Of a stretch of 64,000 nucleotides of DNA, positions 8,654-17,839 are shown in pieces. The position numbers were made by a program, and so were the translations under genes. Position 1 is the stretch's first letter, and each line of letters starts with the position of its first letter. Under the pieces are notes generated by a model that was not told the DNA's origin, did not search any database, and worked only from the letters and a program-made list of their open reading frames with translations. Source of the DNA: Defluviitalea phaphyphila (GTDB taxonomy: Bacteria; Bacillota; Clostridia; Lachnospirales; Defluviitaleaceae); assembly GCF_001466305.1 (NCBI RefSeq), contig NZ_JWID01000002.1, forward strand, positions 1,140-65,139, read 5' to 3'.

Positions 8654-9247
8654 ATGAAAAATAAAGAAAAATTTACAACTAAAAAGCTTTTGGAGTTAGT
8701 AAAAAAAATAGCAGATAGTAGTAATTTTGTGGAACTTAATACTTTTAATGATGAAATGACTATTTCTCAAGTAGTTCGTTTTTTTAACAAACAGAGAATA
8801 AATTTTACAAAAACTATGATACAAAATTATGTTAGAGTAGGAGTTTTACCACCACCTTTAGATAAAAGATATTATACTAAAAATCATTTAATTTTACTTG
8901 TTTTAATAGATAATTTAAAATCAATTTATTCTTTAGATGAAATAAAGAATGTATTGGCTCCTATATTAAAAAGTCCAGAAACTTTTGAAGATGATATTAT
9001 TAAAGTATCAGATTTATATAAAAATTATATAGAGCTTCATGAAAAAGTATTAGAAAATTGGGAAAAGTCTTTGCCACAAAATTTAGAAGAAGTTAAAAAA
9101 ATTTTAGAAGAATATGATATTGTTGAAGATGAAAAAGATACAGTGTCGGCTTTTATGCTTGTGTTGACTTTAATGACTGAAACTATAGCAATTAGAAAAT
9201 TAATACATCTTATATTAGAAAAATATTTAATAAATAAAGAAGAATAA
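8654..9247 (+). CDS. DUF1836 protein, probable MerR-like DNA-binding regulator
   Basis: The 197-residue protein carries a helix-turn-helix-like segment (TISQVVRFFNKQRINFTKTM), followed by QNYVRVGVLPPPLDKRYYTKNHL near residues 58-80. This matches DUF1836, in which a MerR-type winged helix is followed by a helical C-terminal domain. The target and ligand are unknown. It has its own promoter and lies 56 bases before the LiaF-like membrane gene, so a shared transcript and a regulator-target link are possible. Confidence 0.8.
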   Translation: MKNKEKFTTKKLLELVKKIADSSNFVELNTFNDEMTISQVVRFFNKQRINFTKTMIQNYVRVGVLPPPLDKRYYTKNHLILLVLIDNLKSIYSLDEIKNVLAPILKSPETFEDDIIKVSDLYKNYIELHEKVLENWEKSLPQNLEEVKKILEEYDIVEDEKDTVSAFMLVLTLMTETIAIRKLIHLILEKYLINKEE

Positions 9248-9303
9248 ATTAATAAATTAAAGTAAAAATAATTATCAATATAATTGTTAAAAGGAGAAGA
9301 AAA

Positions 9304-9996
9304 ATGCATGGGAAAAAATTTTTTGGAGTAATTCTTATTATTTTAGGAATAGCTTTTTTACTAGATGAATTGAAAATCATTGAATTTGGAAATTTAATAG
9401 GGACATATTGGCCTATTATTCTTATTATAATTGGATTAGTTAATATATTAAAAAAAGATAGTATTTTATCAGGAATTATATTAGTTTTTATTGGAATCTT
9501 ATTTCAAATGAAAATATTAAATATATTTTATGATATATGGGATATTTTTTGGCCAATTTTGCTTATAATAATTGGAATAAATATTATTTTTTCTAACAAG
9601 TTTAAATTACAAAAATCGATTTATAATGAAAATAGTAACAGTACTAAAAGCCGATTTGAAGATATAATAGATTATTTTACAATTTTTTCTGGTTTAGATA
9701 CAAAAAGCAATTCGCAAAATTTTAAAGGTGGTAGTGCAATAGCACTTTTTGGAGGAATGAACATAGATTTAAGAGAAGCTAAAATTATTGAAGAAAGAGT
9801 GTTTTTAGATTTAAAAGCTATATTTGGAGGAATAGAAATAAAGGTACCAGAAGATTGGAAAGTAGTAGCTAAAGGAATTCCTTTATTTGGAGCGTGGGAA
9901 AATAGGACTATTATAAGATATACTAATCAACAAAATATTCCTGTATTAGAAGTTAAATGTTTAGCATTATTTGGTGGCATCGAGATTAAAAATTAA
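9304..9996 (+). CDS. LiaF-like membrane protein with DUF5668-type N-terminus
   Basis: This 230-residue protein has an N-terminal domain of about four hydrophobic segments. Two carry the WPIILIIIGL / WPILLIIIGI repeat typical of DUF5668/LiaI-LiaF-like domains. The C-terminal domain is a beta-solenoid with recurring ALFGGMNIDLREA, AIFGGIEIKVP and ALFGGIEIKN units, as in the toastrack-like cell-wall-active antibiotic response family (LiaF, VraT). Such proteins modulate envelope-stress signalling in Firmicutes. No histidine kinase or response regulator is adjacent. The next gene, zapA, probably has its own promoter. Confidence 0.82.
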   Translation: MHGKKFFGVILIILGIAFLLDELKIIEFGNLIGTYWPIILIIIGLVNILKKDSILSGIILVFIGILFQMKILNIFYDIWDIFWPILLIIIGINIIFSNKFKLQKSIYNENSNSTKSRFEDIIDYFTIFSGLDTKSNSQNFKGGSAIALFGGMNIDLREAKIIEERVFLDLKAIFGGIEIKVPEDWKVVAKGIPLFGAWENRTIIRYTNQQNIPVLEVKCLALFGGIEIKN

Positions 9997-10042
9997 GGAA
10001 TAAGATTAATAAAAAATCAAATTAAAGTATAAAAATAGTTAT

Positions 10043-10069
10043 TGTCTATTTTAAGCAATATGATATAAT
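10043..10069 (+). promoter_or_regulatory. Candidate promoter for zapA
   Basis: An extended -10 box, TGATATAAT (10061-10069), follows TTGTCT (10043-10048) with a short 15-base spacer. It lies 40 bases before the zapA start. Confidence 0.5.
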
Positions 10070-10108
10070 AAAATTAATACTCTTTATAAGTAATTAAGGA
10101 GCGGTCAT

Positions 10109-10537
10109 ATGAATGAAAAGAATAAAATTGAAGTCATTATAGGTGGAAATGTTTATACATTAGTGGGAGAAGAAAGCCAAGAATACATTCAAAAAGTAGC
10201 TTTATATATAGATAAAAAAATGAATGAAGTGAAACAAATAGAATCTTCTAAAAAGTTAAGTACTAGTTTAATTTCCATTTTGACTTCTATAAATGTGGCC
10301 GATGATTTATTTAAAGTAAAAAAAGAGTTACAAGATGCCTACAAAAAAATAGAAGATTTAAAAAAGCAAATAAATGAAAAAAATAGTCAAATAAAAGATT
10401 ATGAAAAAGAATTAGAAAATATGCAAGCCGAAAATATAGCTTTAAGAGAAAAAGTAGATGAACTACAATTAGAAGTAATGAGAGGGAAAATGGAATTAGA
10501 TGAGTACATAAGAACTTTTGATTCTAAAGCAAAATAA
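10109..10537 (+). CDS. zapA: Cell division protein ZapA
   Basis: ZapA binds and bundles FtsZ at the division ring. The 142-residue protein has the N-terminal domain EVIIGGNVYTLVGEES with YIQKVALYIDKKMNEV, followed by a long coiled coil (about residues 75-140). This is the longer clostridial form; the B. subtilis protein is about 85 residues. It has its own promoter and terminator. In many Firmicutes zapA sits near a U32 peptidase gene, as here. Confidence 0.9.
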   Translation: MNEKNKIEVIIGGNVYTLVGEESQEYIQKVALYIDKKMNEVKQIESSKKLSTSLISILTSINVADDLFKVKKELQDAYKKIEDLKKQINEKNSQIKDYEKELENMQAENIALREKVDELQLEVMRGKMELDEYIRTFDSKAK

Positions 10538-10554
10538 TCTAATATTTGAATTAT

Positions 10555-10588
10555 AAAGGGGAGTAATATTTATTACATCCCCTTTTTA
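10555..10588 (+). terminator. Terminator of zapA
   Basis: AAAGGGGA-GTAAT pairs with ATTAC-A-TCCCCTTT (one bulge) around a short loop, followed by T residues. Confidence 0.8.
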
Positions 10589-10638
10589 TTATATAATATT
10601 TTTTTATATGAGATTTAAATATCAGAAAGGTGATAGTT

Positions 10639-13020
10639 ATGGATAAAAAAATAGAACTCCTTGCACCGGCAGGGATTAAGGAAAGCGTAATTGCTGCAAT
10701 AAATAATGGATGTGATGCTGTATATTTAGGTGGAAAGTCATTTGGAGCAAGGCAATATGCAGGAAATTTTTCTATTGAGGAGATAAAAGAAATGGTTGAC
10801 TATTGTCATTTAAGGGATGTAAGAGTATATATAACTGTAAATACCCTATATAAACAAAAAGAATTAAAGGTTTTATTTAATTTTTTAAACGAAATATATA
10901 AGATAGGAGTAGACGCTTTTATCGTTCAAGATATTGGAACAGCAATTCAAATTAAAAAATTATTTCCTAATATAGAACTTCATGCTAGTACTCAGATGAC
11001 AATTCATGATTTATATGGAGTAAAATTTTTAGAAACTTTAGGATTTAAAAGAGTAGTTTTAAGTAGAGAAATGTCATTAGAAGAAATAGCATATATATCA
11101 AAAAATACAAATTTGGATATAGAAGTTTTTGTACATGGAGCATTATGTTTTAGTTATTCTGGGCAATGTTTAATGAGTAGTATAATTGGAGGAAGAAGTG
11201 GAAATAGAGGTCGATGTGCTCAGCCTTGTAGATTACCTTATAAACTTTTTGAAAATAAAAAAGAAGTAGGAGAAGGATATCTTTTAAGTCCTAAGGATAT
11301 TCAAACTCTAGATTATATTCCACAGCTAATAGAAGCAGGAGTTACTTCTTTTAAGATAGAAGGAAGAATGAAAAGACCAGAATATGTAGCAGGAGTAGTA
11401 AGTACTTATAGAAAATATATAGACAAATATTTAGAAAATCCAAAATATTATTCAGTAGAAAATAAAGATATAAAAAATTTAGCACAAGTTTTTAATAGAG
11501 GAGGATTTTCTAAGGGATATTTATATCAACATAGTGGAAAAGATATGATGAGTATCGAAAGTCCTAAACATAAAGGGATATATTTAGGAAAAGTAATAAA
11601 ATATAATAAAAAAACAAAAAAATGTATAATAGATACAAAAGAGCCTTTAGAAGCTGGAGATGGAATAGAAATATGGAGAAGAGATAAAGAAAATATAGGA
11701 ACAAATATATCTAAAGCAAGTAAAGCTGGTGAGAAAATTACTGTATATATAAAAGATACAGTTAAAACTGGGGATTTAGTTTATAAAACAAAGGATAAAG
11801 TACTACTTGATAAGTTAAAAAGTTCTTATAAAAAAGATATTCGAAAAAAATCTATATTTGCTCATATTGAATTAAAAAAACATACTCCTATTAAACTTCA
11901 GTTATGGGATAATGAAGGGACCTTTATTGAAGTAGAGGGAAGTAATGCAGAAAAAGCAGATAATCAAGCTCTTTCAGAAGAAAGAATCAAATTACAAATA
12001 TCAAAGATGGGAAATACTCCATTTAGACTATATACTTTAACTATAGATATGGATAAAGATGTTTATGTTCATATTAAAGAATTAAATTCTTTAAGAAGGT
12101 GTGGAGTGGAGAAGTTTCAAAAAGCTATTATAGAAAAGTCAAGACGCAATTCCATATCTTTAAACTATTCTTTTAGCAAAAAAAATGATTTTATAAAAAA
12201 AGAGAAATATTTCACAGTATTAATTAGAGATATTGATAAAGTACAATATGCTTTTCATCCTAAAGTTAAAAGGATATATCTTGATGTAAATAAATATAAA
12301 ATATCAGACATAGAAGAAATAGCAGAAATATGTCATAAAAATAACACAGAATTTTATATTGCATTACCACGAATAGATGTTAATTACAAAGCACCAAAAA
12401 TATGGTATAATTTAGAAAGTACTAATATAGATGGTTATTTAATTAGAACCTATGGACAAGTTTTTAAACTTAAAAATACAATGAAAAGAAAAATTTTGGA
12501 TTATACTTTCAATATATTTAATCAATTAACAGTAGAGTTTTGGTTGGGACATGGGGTAGACGGTGTTACTCTTTCGCCGGAATTAAATTATGAAGAATTA
12601 AAAGGTTTTACATCAAATCAATTAGAAAGTATAGTATATGGACATATTCCTTTAATGACAACACAGCAGTGCATTATAGGAAATATTGTAGGTGAAAAGT
12701 CTAAAAAAAGATTTTGTAATAAAAACAATAATAAAAATTTATATCATCTTGTAGACCGTAAAGGAGAGATTTTTCCTATAGTAGAAGATTGTACTTCTTG
12801 TATAGCTACTATATATAATGGAAAGCCTATTTTTTTAGGAAAAGACATGGATTCTATTTTATCCCTTCCTATGGATTTCTTAAGGTTAGATTTTATATTT
12901 GAAGAAGGAGAAGATATAAAAAAAATAATAGAAATTTATAGTGATTACAAAAATATAAACTTTTCTAAATTTAATAACATGGCATATACAAAGGGGCATT
13001 ATTTTAGAGGAGTAGAGTAG
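10639..13020 (+). CDS. U32 peptidase-family protein with DUF3656 region (RlhA-like)
   Basis: The 793-residue protein begins with the U32 TIM-barrel (ELLAPAG...AVYLGGKSFGAR). It has VFVHGALCFSYSGQC near residue 170 and the family signature GNRGRCAQPCRLPYK near residue 195, with its cysteines. A DUF3656-type middle region and a C-terminal part with further cysteines follow. E. coli RlhA of this family hydroxylates a 23S rRNA cytidine, so RNA modification is more likely than proteolysis, although this is inferred from family. The ATG at 10639 is chosen because AGGTGAT sits just before it; the GTG at 10630 lies inside that site. Confidence 0.9.
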   Translation: MDKKIELLAPAGIKESVIAAINNGCDAVYLGGKSFGARQYAGNFSIEEIKEMVDYCHLRDVRVYITVNTLYKQKELKVLFNFLNEIYKIGVDAFIVQDIGTAIQIKKLFPNIELHASTQMTIHDLYGVKFLETLGFKRVVLSREMSLEEIAYISKNTNLDIEVFVHGALCFSYSGQCLMSSIIGGRSGNRGRCAQPCRLPYKLFENKKEVGEGYLLSPKDIQTLDYIPQLIEAGVTSFKIEGRMKRPEYVAGVVSTYRKYIDKYLENPKYYSVENKDIKNLAQVFNRGGFSKGYLYQHSGKDMMSIESPKHKGIYLGKVIKYNKKTKKCIIDTKEPLEAGDGIEIWRRDKENIGTNISKASKAGEKITVYIKDTVKTGDLVYKTKDKVLLDKLKSSYKKDIRKKSIFAHIELKKHTPIKLQLWDNEGTFIEVEGSNAEKADNQALSEERIKLQISKMGNTPFRLYTLTIDMDKDVYVHIKELNSLRRCGVEKFQKAIIEKSRRNSISLNYSFSKKNDFIKKEKYFTVLIRDIDKVQYAFHPKVKRIYLDVNKYKISDIEEIAEICHKNNTEFYIALPRIDVNYKAPKIWYNLESTNIDGYLIRTYGQVFKLKNTMKRKILDYTFNIFNQLTVEFWLGHGVDGVTLSPELNYEELKGFTSNQLESIVYGHIPLMTTQQCIIGNIVGEKSKKRFCNKNNNKNLYHLVDRKGEIFPIVEDCTSCIATIYNGKPIFLGKDMDSILSLPMDFLRLDFIFEEGEDIKKIIEIYSDYKNINFSKFNNMAYTKGHYFRGVE

Positions 13021-13030
13021 GTGAATTATT

Positions 13031-14398
13031 ATGAGCCAGAAATCAATTGTAGAAATCATTATATTAATCTCTAGAAATCTATTTTTATTGTTAATTTTTA
13101 TGTTTTTATATTCAGGATATAAAGCGGCTATGTACGAGAGAAAAAAAGAAAGAGATATGTATAAGAAAAAAATATTTATGCAAAGATGTTATGTTATTAT
13201 TCTTCATTTTTTAGGTTTTATTATATTGATAATAAACTCTAAGAATACTGAATCTATGTTAGAAATAGCTAAAATAGGAATGGGTGGTGCCTTTTTTATT
13301 ATATTTAGCATTATACTTATATCCATAATTTATAAAAAAGGTGATGCTATCCTTTGGAATAGTGTATTTTTTTTGATGGATATTGGATTAATTATGCTCC
13401 AACGATTAGACCCACAATCAGCGGAAAAACAGCTTATATGGTATTCTTTAGGTGTGGGGCTAACCCTTTTATTTCCATTTATATTCAAAATAATTCTTAA
13501 TTTTGAAAAATTTAAAGTTTTTTATGCAATATTAGGATGGATATTTATTTTATCTCCACTATTATTTGGAAAAGAGCAATTTGGGGCAAAAAATTGGATT
13601 TTAATAGGCAATTTTGGTTTTCAACCCTCTGAAATAGTAAAACTTTTGTTTATATTTTATTTATCTGCTTCATTTATAAAATATAAAACTTTTAAAGATC
13701 TTATATTTCCTATTATAATGAGTGGGGGATATATTTTAATACTTGTAATTCAAAGGGATTTAGGAGGGGCTTTAATATATTTTCTTACTTTTTTAGTTTT
13801 ATTATATATCAGTACTTCTAGTGTTATTTTGTTTTTTGGGAGTTTAGGAGGAGCTTCTTTAGCTTCTATGTTGGCTTATAAATTATTTAATCATGTTAGG
13901 GTTAGGGTAGAAGTGTGGTTAAATCCATGGAAAGAAATAGATTCTAAGGGATATCAAATTACACAATCTTTATTTGCTATTGGAACTTGGGGATGGTTAG
14001 GGAGTGGTCTTACCCTAGGATATCCTACTAGTATCCCAGTTGTTAATACAGATTTTATATTTTCTGCTATATGTGAAGAATTCGGAAATTTATTTGGTAT
14101 AGGAGTAATTTTAATATTTTTACTTATTGTATTTAGGGGTATTATTATTTCTATTAGATGCAATGAAAAATTTTATTCTCTTATTGGAGTAGGGATTAGT
14201 AATTTAATTGCCATACAGACTTTTTTAATTGTTGGAGGAGTAATAAAAATGATCCCTTTAACAGGAGTAACTCTTCCTTTTATAAGTTATGGAGGAAGTT
14301 CGGCAATAGTTAGTATTATAATGATAGGGTTACTTCAATGTTTAAAAAGTTTTTATATATTAAGAAAAGAGGGGGAGAAAAACTTTGAAACAATTTAG
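13031..14398 (+). CDS. FtsW/RodA/SpoVE-family peptidoglycan polymerase (SEDS)
   Basis: This 455-residue SEDS protein has about ten to twelve hydrophobic segments. Family landmarks are GAKNWILIGNFGFQPSEIVKL near residue 185, QRDLGGALIYF near 237 and the C-terminal GVTLPFISYGGSS near 415. SEDS proteins polymerise lipid II with a partner class B PBP. Such a partner overlaps its end by 14 bases, strongly implying one complex. It may serve division, elongation or sporulation; the sequence alone does not say which. A GGTGA ribosome site precedes the ATG. Confidence 0.92.
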   Translation: MSQKSIVEIIILISRNLFLLLIFMFLYSGYKAAMYERKKERDMYKKKIFMQRCYVIILHFLGFIILIINSKNTESMLEIAKIGMGGAFFIIFSIILISIIYKKGDAILWNSVFFLMDIGLIMLQRLDPQSAEKQLIWYSLGVGLTLLFPFIFKIILNFEKFKVFYAILGWIFILSPLLFGKEQFGAKNWILIGNFGFQPSEIVKLLFIFYLSASFIKYKTFKDLIFPIIMSGGYILILVIQRDLGGALIYFLTFLVLLYISTSSVILFFGSLGGASLASMLAYKLFNHVRVRVEVWLNPWKEIDSKGYQITQSLFAIGTWGWLGSGLTLGYPTSIPVVNTDFIFSAICEEFGNLFGIGVILIFLLIVFRGIIISIRCNEKFYSLIGVGISNLIAIQTFLIVGGVIKMIPLTGVTLPFISYGGSSAIVSIIMIGLLQCLKSFYILRKEGEKNFETI

Positions 14399-15782
14399 AA
14401 AAAATATAAAAAGAGTATTTGGGGTATATGTAGTAATGTTTTTCTCTCTTATTTTATATTTAGTTAAATTTTTAATATTAGATAGTTCTTCGATAATTAT
14501 AAATACATATAATCCAAGATTAAGTGCCTTAGAAGAAAATATAATTAGAGGAGAAATAAGAGATAGTAAAGGGGTCGTATTAGCAAGAACAAAGTTAGAA
14601 GGAGATACTTGGATTAGAGAATATCCTGAAGGAAGAGATTTTGCTCATATAGTGGGATATGTTCAAAAAGGGAAAACAGGAGTAGAAGCTTTTAGTAATT
14701 TTAAGTTGTTAGAAGTAAGTAATAAAATTATACAAAATGTAAAAAGTCTTTTCACAGGAGATAAACTTAAAGGGAATAATGTTATTCTTACGTTAGATGC
14801 AGACATTCAGCATACAGCTAGAGAGTTATTAAATAATCAAAAAGGGGCTATTGTTGTTATGGAGCCTTCTACAGGTAAAATTTTATCAATGGTATCGTAT
14901 CCAGATTTTAATCCTAATGAATTAAATGAAATTTGGGAACAATTAAATAAAGATGAAAAAAATAGTCCTCTCATTAATAGAGCTACTCAAGGATTATATC
15001 CTCCTGGTTCAGTTTTTAAGATTGTAACAGCTTCAGCTGTCTTAGAAAATAAAGAGGATTGGGAAAATTTTACTTATAATTGTACTGGAGAAGAAGAGTT
15101 CCATGAAAAAATAATTCGTTGTTATGGTGGTAAAGCTCATGGCGAAGTAAATTTAGATAGTGCTTTTTATTTTTCTTGTAATACAGGTTTTGCAAAATTA
15201 GGAGTAGATATAGGAGCAGAAAATCTTAGAGAAACTGCTGAAAGACTTCTTTTTAATAGGAATTTACCCTATGAATTAGAATATTCTAAAAGTCAATTTC
15301 TTCTTGATAAGAATTCAGAAGATAAAGAAATAGTTGAAACAGCTATAGGACAAGGAAAAACATTGGTTTCTCCATTACATATGGCAATGATAACTTCGGC
15401 AGTTGCTAATGGAGGAATTTTAATGAAACCATATATTATTGACCATATAGAAACAAATTATGGGAAAATAAAAGATAAAACAATTCCTAAAAAATATGCT
15501 ACGCTATTTCAACCTGAAATTGCTAATCAAATAGTAGATATGATGGTAGAAGTAGTAGAAAAAGGGACAGGAACTAAAGCTAGTATACCTAATGTATTAG
15601 TAGCTGGAAAAACAGGAACGGCAGAAAATTCCTCAGGTGAAGACCATGCTTGGTTTGTGGGATTTGCTCCAGCTTATAAACCAAAAGCTGTTGTAGTAGT
15701 ATTAATTGAAAATGGAGGGTCAGGAGGCAGCAAGGCAGGACCTATTGCAAGAGAATTATTTAAAAAAATTTTGAATCAGTAA
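14385..15782 (+). CDS. Class B penicillin-binding protein, peptidoglycan transpeptidase
   Basis: This 465-residue transpeptidase has one N-terminal membrane anchor (about residues 12-33), a short pedestal (RGEIRDSKGVVLA near 55) and a catalytic domain. The catalytic motifs are S209-V-F-K212, SCNTG near 265 and KTGTAE near 408. There is no PASTA domain and the pedestal is small, so it resembles the PbpA type paired with RodA. It cross-links peptidoglycan outside the membrane. It starts at TTG after a strong AGGGGGA site and overlaps the SEDS gene. Confidence 0.92.
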   Translation: MKQFRKNIKRVFGVYVVMFFSLILYLVKFLILDSSSIIINTYNPRLSALEENIIRGEIRDSKGVVLARTKLEGDTWIREYPEGRDFAHIVGYVQKGKTGVEAFSNFKLLEVSNKIIQNVKSLFTGDKLKGNNVILTLDADIQHTARELLNNQKGAIVVMEPSTGKILSMVSYPDFNPNELNEIWEQLNKDEKNSPLINRATQGLYPPGSVFKIVTASAVLENKEDWENFTYNCTGEEEFHEKIIRCYGGKAHGEVNLDSAFYFSCNTGFAKLGVDIGAENLRETAERLLFNRNLPYELEYSKSQFLLDKNSEDKEIVETAIGQGKTLVSPLHMAMITSAVANGGILMKPYIIDHIETNYGKIKDKTIPKKYATLFQPEIANQIVDMMVEVVEKGTGTKASIPNVLVAGKTGTAENSSGEDHAWFVGFAPAYKPKAVVVVLIENGGSGGSKAGPIARELFKKILNQ

Positions 15783-15802
15783 AAATTAAGGAGATGACAT
15801 CA

Positions 15803-16486
15803 GTGTCAACTTTATTGCAAGTAGCTTTAGCTCCAGTAGTTATTATAATTGTATATATTTATATAAGAGATAAATATGAGAAAGAGCCTATCAAATTATT
15901 ATTTTTAGGATTACTTTTTGGATTAATTATTTCATTTCCTATTATGGGAGTGGAAATGATTTTATCCATGTTTACACCTAGTGAGCATTTTAATAAATCC
16001 GTATATACAGCTTTTGTTATTGCAGCTGGGACAGAAGAATTATTTAAATTTATAGTTTTATATTTTTTAATTTGGAGAAATAAAAATTTTAATGAAAAAT
16101 TTGATGGAATTGTTTATGCAGTTTTTATCTCCTTAGGATTTTCAGCAATTGAAAATATATTATATGTATTTAATCCTTATTTAGGAGGATATGAAACAGC
16201 CTTTGCAAGAGCAATTTTTGCAGTTCCAGGGCATGGATTATTTGGAGTGGCTATGGGATATTATTTTGCTCTTGCTAAGTTTGAAATTTATAAAAAAGTT
16301 AATAAGATTTTTAAAGCTTTTTTTATTCCTTGGATTTTACATGGAGTATATGATTTTATTCTAATAATACAAATTCCAGCACTTACTATATTTTTTCTAC
16401 CATTTGTTTTATATTTATGGATACAAGGAATGAGAAAAATGAAAAAACATATTCAAAGTTCTCCTTTTAAACCAAGGAATAGGTAA
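15803..16486 (+). CDS. PrsW-family intramembrane protease
   Basis: The 227-residue multi-spanning protein has the PrsW motifs: EELFKF (two adjacent glutamates), the FSAIENILYVF segment, and conserved histidines in PGHGLFGVAMGYYF and LHGVYDF. In B. subtilis PrsW makes the first cut in the anti-sigma factor RsiW, releasing SigW. An ECF sigma/anti-sigma pair begins 0.7 kb downstream here. The GTG at 15803 is preferred because AAGGAG lies nine bases before it; the ATG at 15794 abuts that site. It follows the PBP gene closely. Confidence 0.88.
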   Translation: MSTLLQVALAPVVIIIVYIYIRDKYEKEPIKLLFLGLLFGLIISFPIMGVEMILSMFTPSEHFNKSVYTAFVIAAGTEELFKFIVLYFLIWRNKNFNEKFDGIVYAVFISLGFSAIENILYVFNPYLGGYETAFARAIFAVPGHGLFGVAMGYYFALAKFEIYKKVNKIFKAFFIPWILHGVYDFILIIQIPALTIFFLPFVLYLWIQGMRKMKKHIQSSPFKPRNR

Positions 16487-16526
16487 AAAATAAAAATAGT
16501 TTTTTTGAAAGAGTTTATATCTTAGG

Positions 16527-16555
16527 TTGAAAAATATATAAAAAAGAGTTATACT
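16527..16555 (+). promoter_or_regulatory. Sigma-A promoter for the NUDIX gene
   Basis: TTGAAA (16527-16532), 17 bases, TATACT (16550-16555), located 76 bases before the NUDIX start. Confidence 0.6.
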
Positions 16556-16631
16556 CATTTCATGTTTATATATAACAAATATGTATTTTATTTATTTTCA
16601 GAGTATTTGTAAAGCGTCAGGAGGATTAGAA

Positions 16632-17099
16632 ATGATAGAAGCAGTAAGTTGTGGAGGTGTGGTAATTCATAGAGGGAAAATCCTATTATTATATAAAAAT
16701 TATAAACACAAATATGTTGGATGGGTTTTGCCAAAAGGAACAGTAGAACCGGGAGAAAGATATAAAGAAACAGCTTTAAGGGAGGTACAAGAAGAAACAT
16801 CGGTTTCTGCTAAAATTATTAAGTATATAGGTCATAGTCAATATACTTTTCAAGGTAGAGAAGATATAGTTAATAAGACGGTTCATTGGTATTTAATGAG
16901 AGCCAATAATTTTTATTGTAAACCGCAAAGAGAAGAATATTTTGTGGATGCGGGATATTATAAATTTCATGAAGCATATCATTTATTAAAATTTAATGAT
17001 GAAAGACAAATTATGAAGAAAGCATATTATGCTTATATAGAACTTAGAAAAAATAAACAATGGATTAGACCTTTTAAAGTAAATAAAGAATCATACTAA
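16632..17099 (+). CDS. NUDIX hydrolase
   Basis: The 155-residue protein has a complete NUDIX box: G-T-V-E-P-G-E-R-Y-K-E-T-A-L then REVQEETSV, about residues 37-60. This motif binds divalent metal and catalyses hydrolysis of nucleoside-diphosphate-linked compounds. The substrate is not evident. The ATG at 16632 is placed nine bases after AGGAGG. It has its own promoter and ends at a strong terminator, so it is a single-gene unit. Confidence 0.87.
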   Translation: MIEAVSCGGVVIHRGKILLLYKNYKHKYVGWVLPKGTVEPGERYKETALREVQEETSVSAKIIKYIGHSQYTFQGREDIVNKTVHWYLMRANNFYCKPQREEYFVDAGYYKFHEAYHLLKFNDERQIMKKAYYAYIELRKNKQWIRPFKVNKESY

Positions 17100-17129
17100 A
17101 AAATTCAGTCAAGGGCTGAATTTTTTAGT
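17095..17129 (+). terminator. Terminator of the NUDIX gene
   Basis: A perfect 14-bp stem, ACTAAAAAATTCAG / CTGAATTTTTTAGT, has a 7-base loop. It covers the stop codon and is AT-symmetric, so it can act in both directions. Confidence 0.85.
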
Positions 17130-17136
17130 ATTTATA

Positions 17137-17162
17137 GGAACTTTTTTATATTTTAAATCGTC
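17137..17162 (+). promoter_or_regulatory. ECF-type promoter upstream of the ECF sigma operon
   Basis: GGAAC (17137-17141), followed by T-rich sequence, is separated by 17 bases from CGTC (17159-17162). This layout is that of ECF sigma-factor promoters (GGAAC/TGAAAC then CGTC/CGTA), and no good sigma-A pair is seen. It lies 57 bases before the sigma gene start, so the operon probably activates itself. Confidence 0.65.
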
Positions 17163-17218
17163 TTAAACTATATGAAGTTATAATTATTTTAAAAATAAGT
17201 ATATAGGAGGTGAATTTA

Positions 17219-17839
17219 GTGAGCAATAAAGATGAAATAAGTTTAATTAAGAAAGCTAAAAAGGGAGATATTTTAGCTTTTGAAGAACTAATTTTAAGGT
17301 ACGAAGCAAAAATATATAACATTGCCTATAGAATGCTTTCTAATGAAGAGGATGCAAAAGATGTATCTCAAGAGATATTTATAAAAGTATTTAAAAAGCT
17401 TAAAAAATTTAGGGGAGATTCCAATTTTTCCACTTGGTTATATAGAATAGCGACTAATGCATGTATAGATGAATTAAGAAAAAGAAAAGGAAAAGAGATT
17501 TATTCTGTAGATGAAAAAATAGAAACAAAAGAAGGAAGCATAATAAAAGAATATGTAGATGATAAACAAAATGTAGAAGAATTAATTATAAATAAAGAAA
17601 AAGCATATAGTATTCAATTAGCAATTAATAAATTATCAGAAGAACATAAAAAAGCAATAATTCTAAGAGATTTACAAGGGCTTGAGTATAATGAAATATC
17701 AAAAATATTAGAATGTTCTCTTGGTACAGTTAAATCAAAGATTTCAAGGGCAAGAAGGAAATTAAAGGAATTATTAATAAATGAGGAACTTTTTGAATAT
17801 AAAACAAGTCTAAAAAGAAGAAAGGAGGGAAGGAAATGA
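17219..17839 (+). CDS. ECF (SigW-like) RNA polymerase sigma factor
   Basis: The 206-residue sigma-70 protein has region 2 (AFEELILRYEAKIYNIAYRM...DAKDVSQEIFIKVF...FSTWLYRIATNACIDELRKRK, about residues 18-95). Region 4 is at the C-terminus (QLAINKLSEEHKKAIILRDLQGLEYNEIS with helix-turn-helix SLGTVKSKISRARRKLK). It lacks regions 1 and 3, as ECF factors do. The GTG at 17219 is chosen because AGGAGGT sits seven bases before it. The stop overlaps the anti-sigma gene (ATGA), implying balanced translation. Confidence 0.93.
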   Translation: MSNKDEISLIKKAKKGDILAFEELILRYEAKIYNIAYRMLSNEEDAKDVSQEIFIKVFKKLKKFRGDSNFSTWLYRIATNACIDELRKRKGKEIYSVDEKIETKEGSIIKEYVDDKQNVEELIINKEKAYSIQLAINKLSEEHKKAIILRDLQGLEYNEISKILECSLGTVKSKISRARRKLKELLINEELFEYKTSLKRRKEGRK

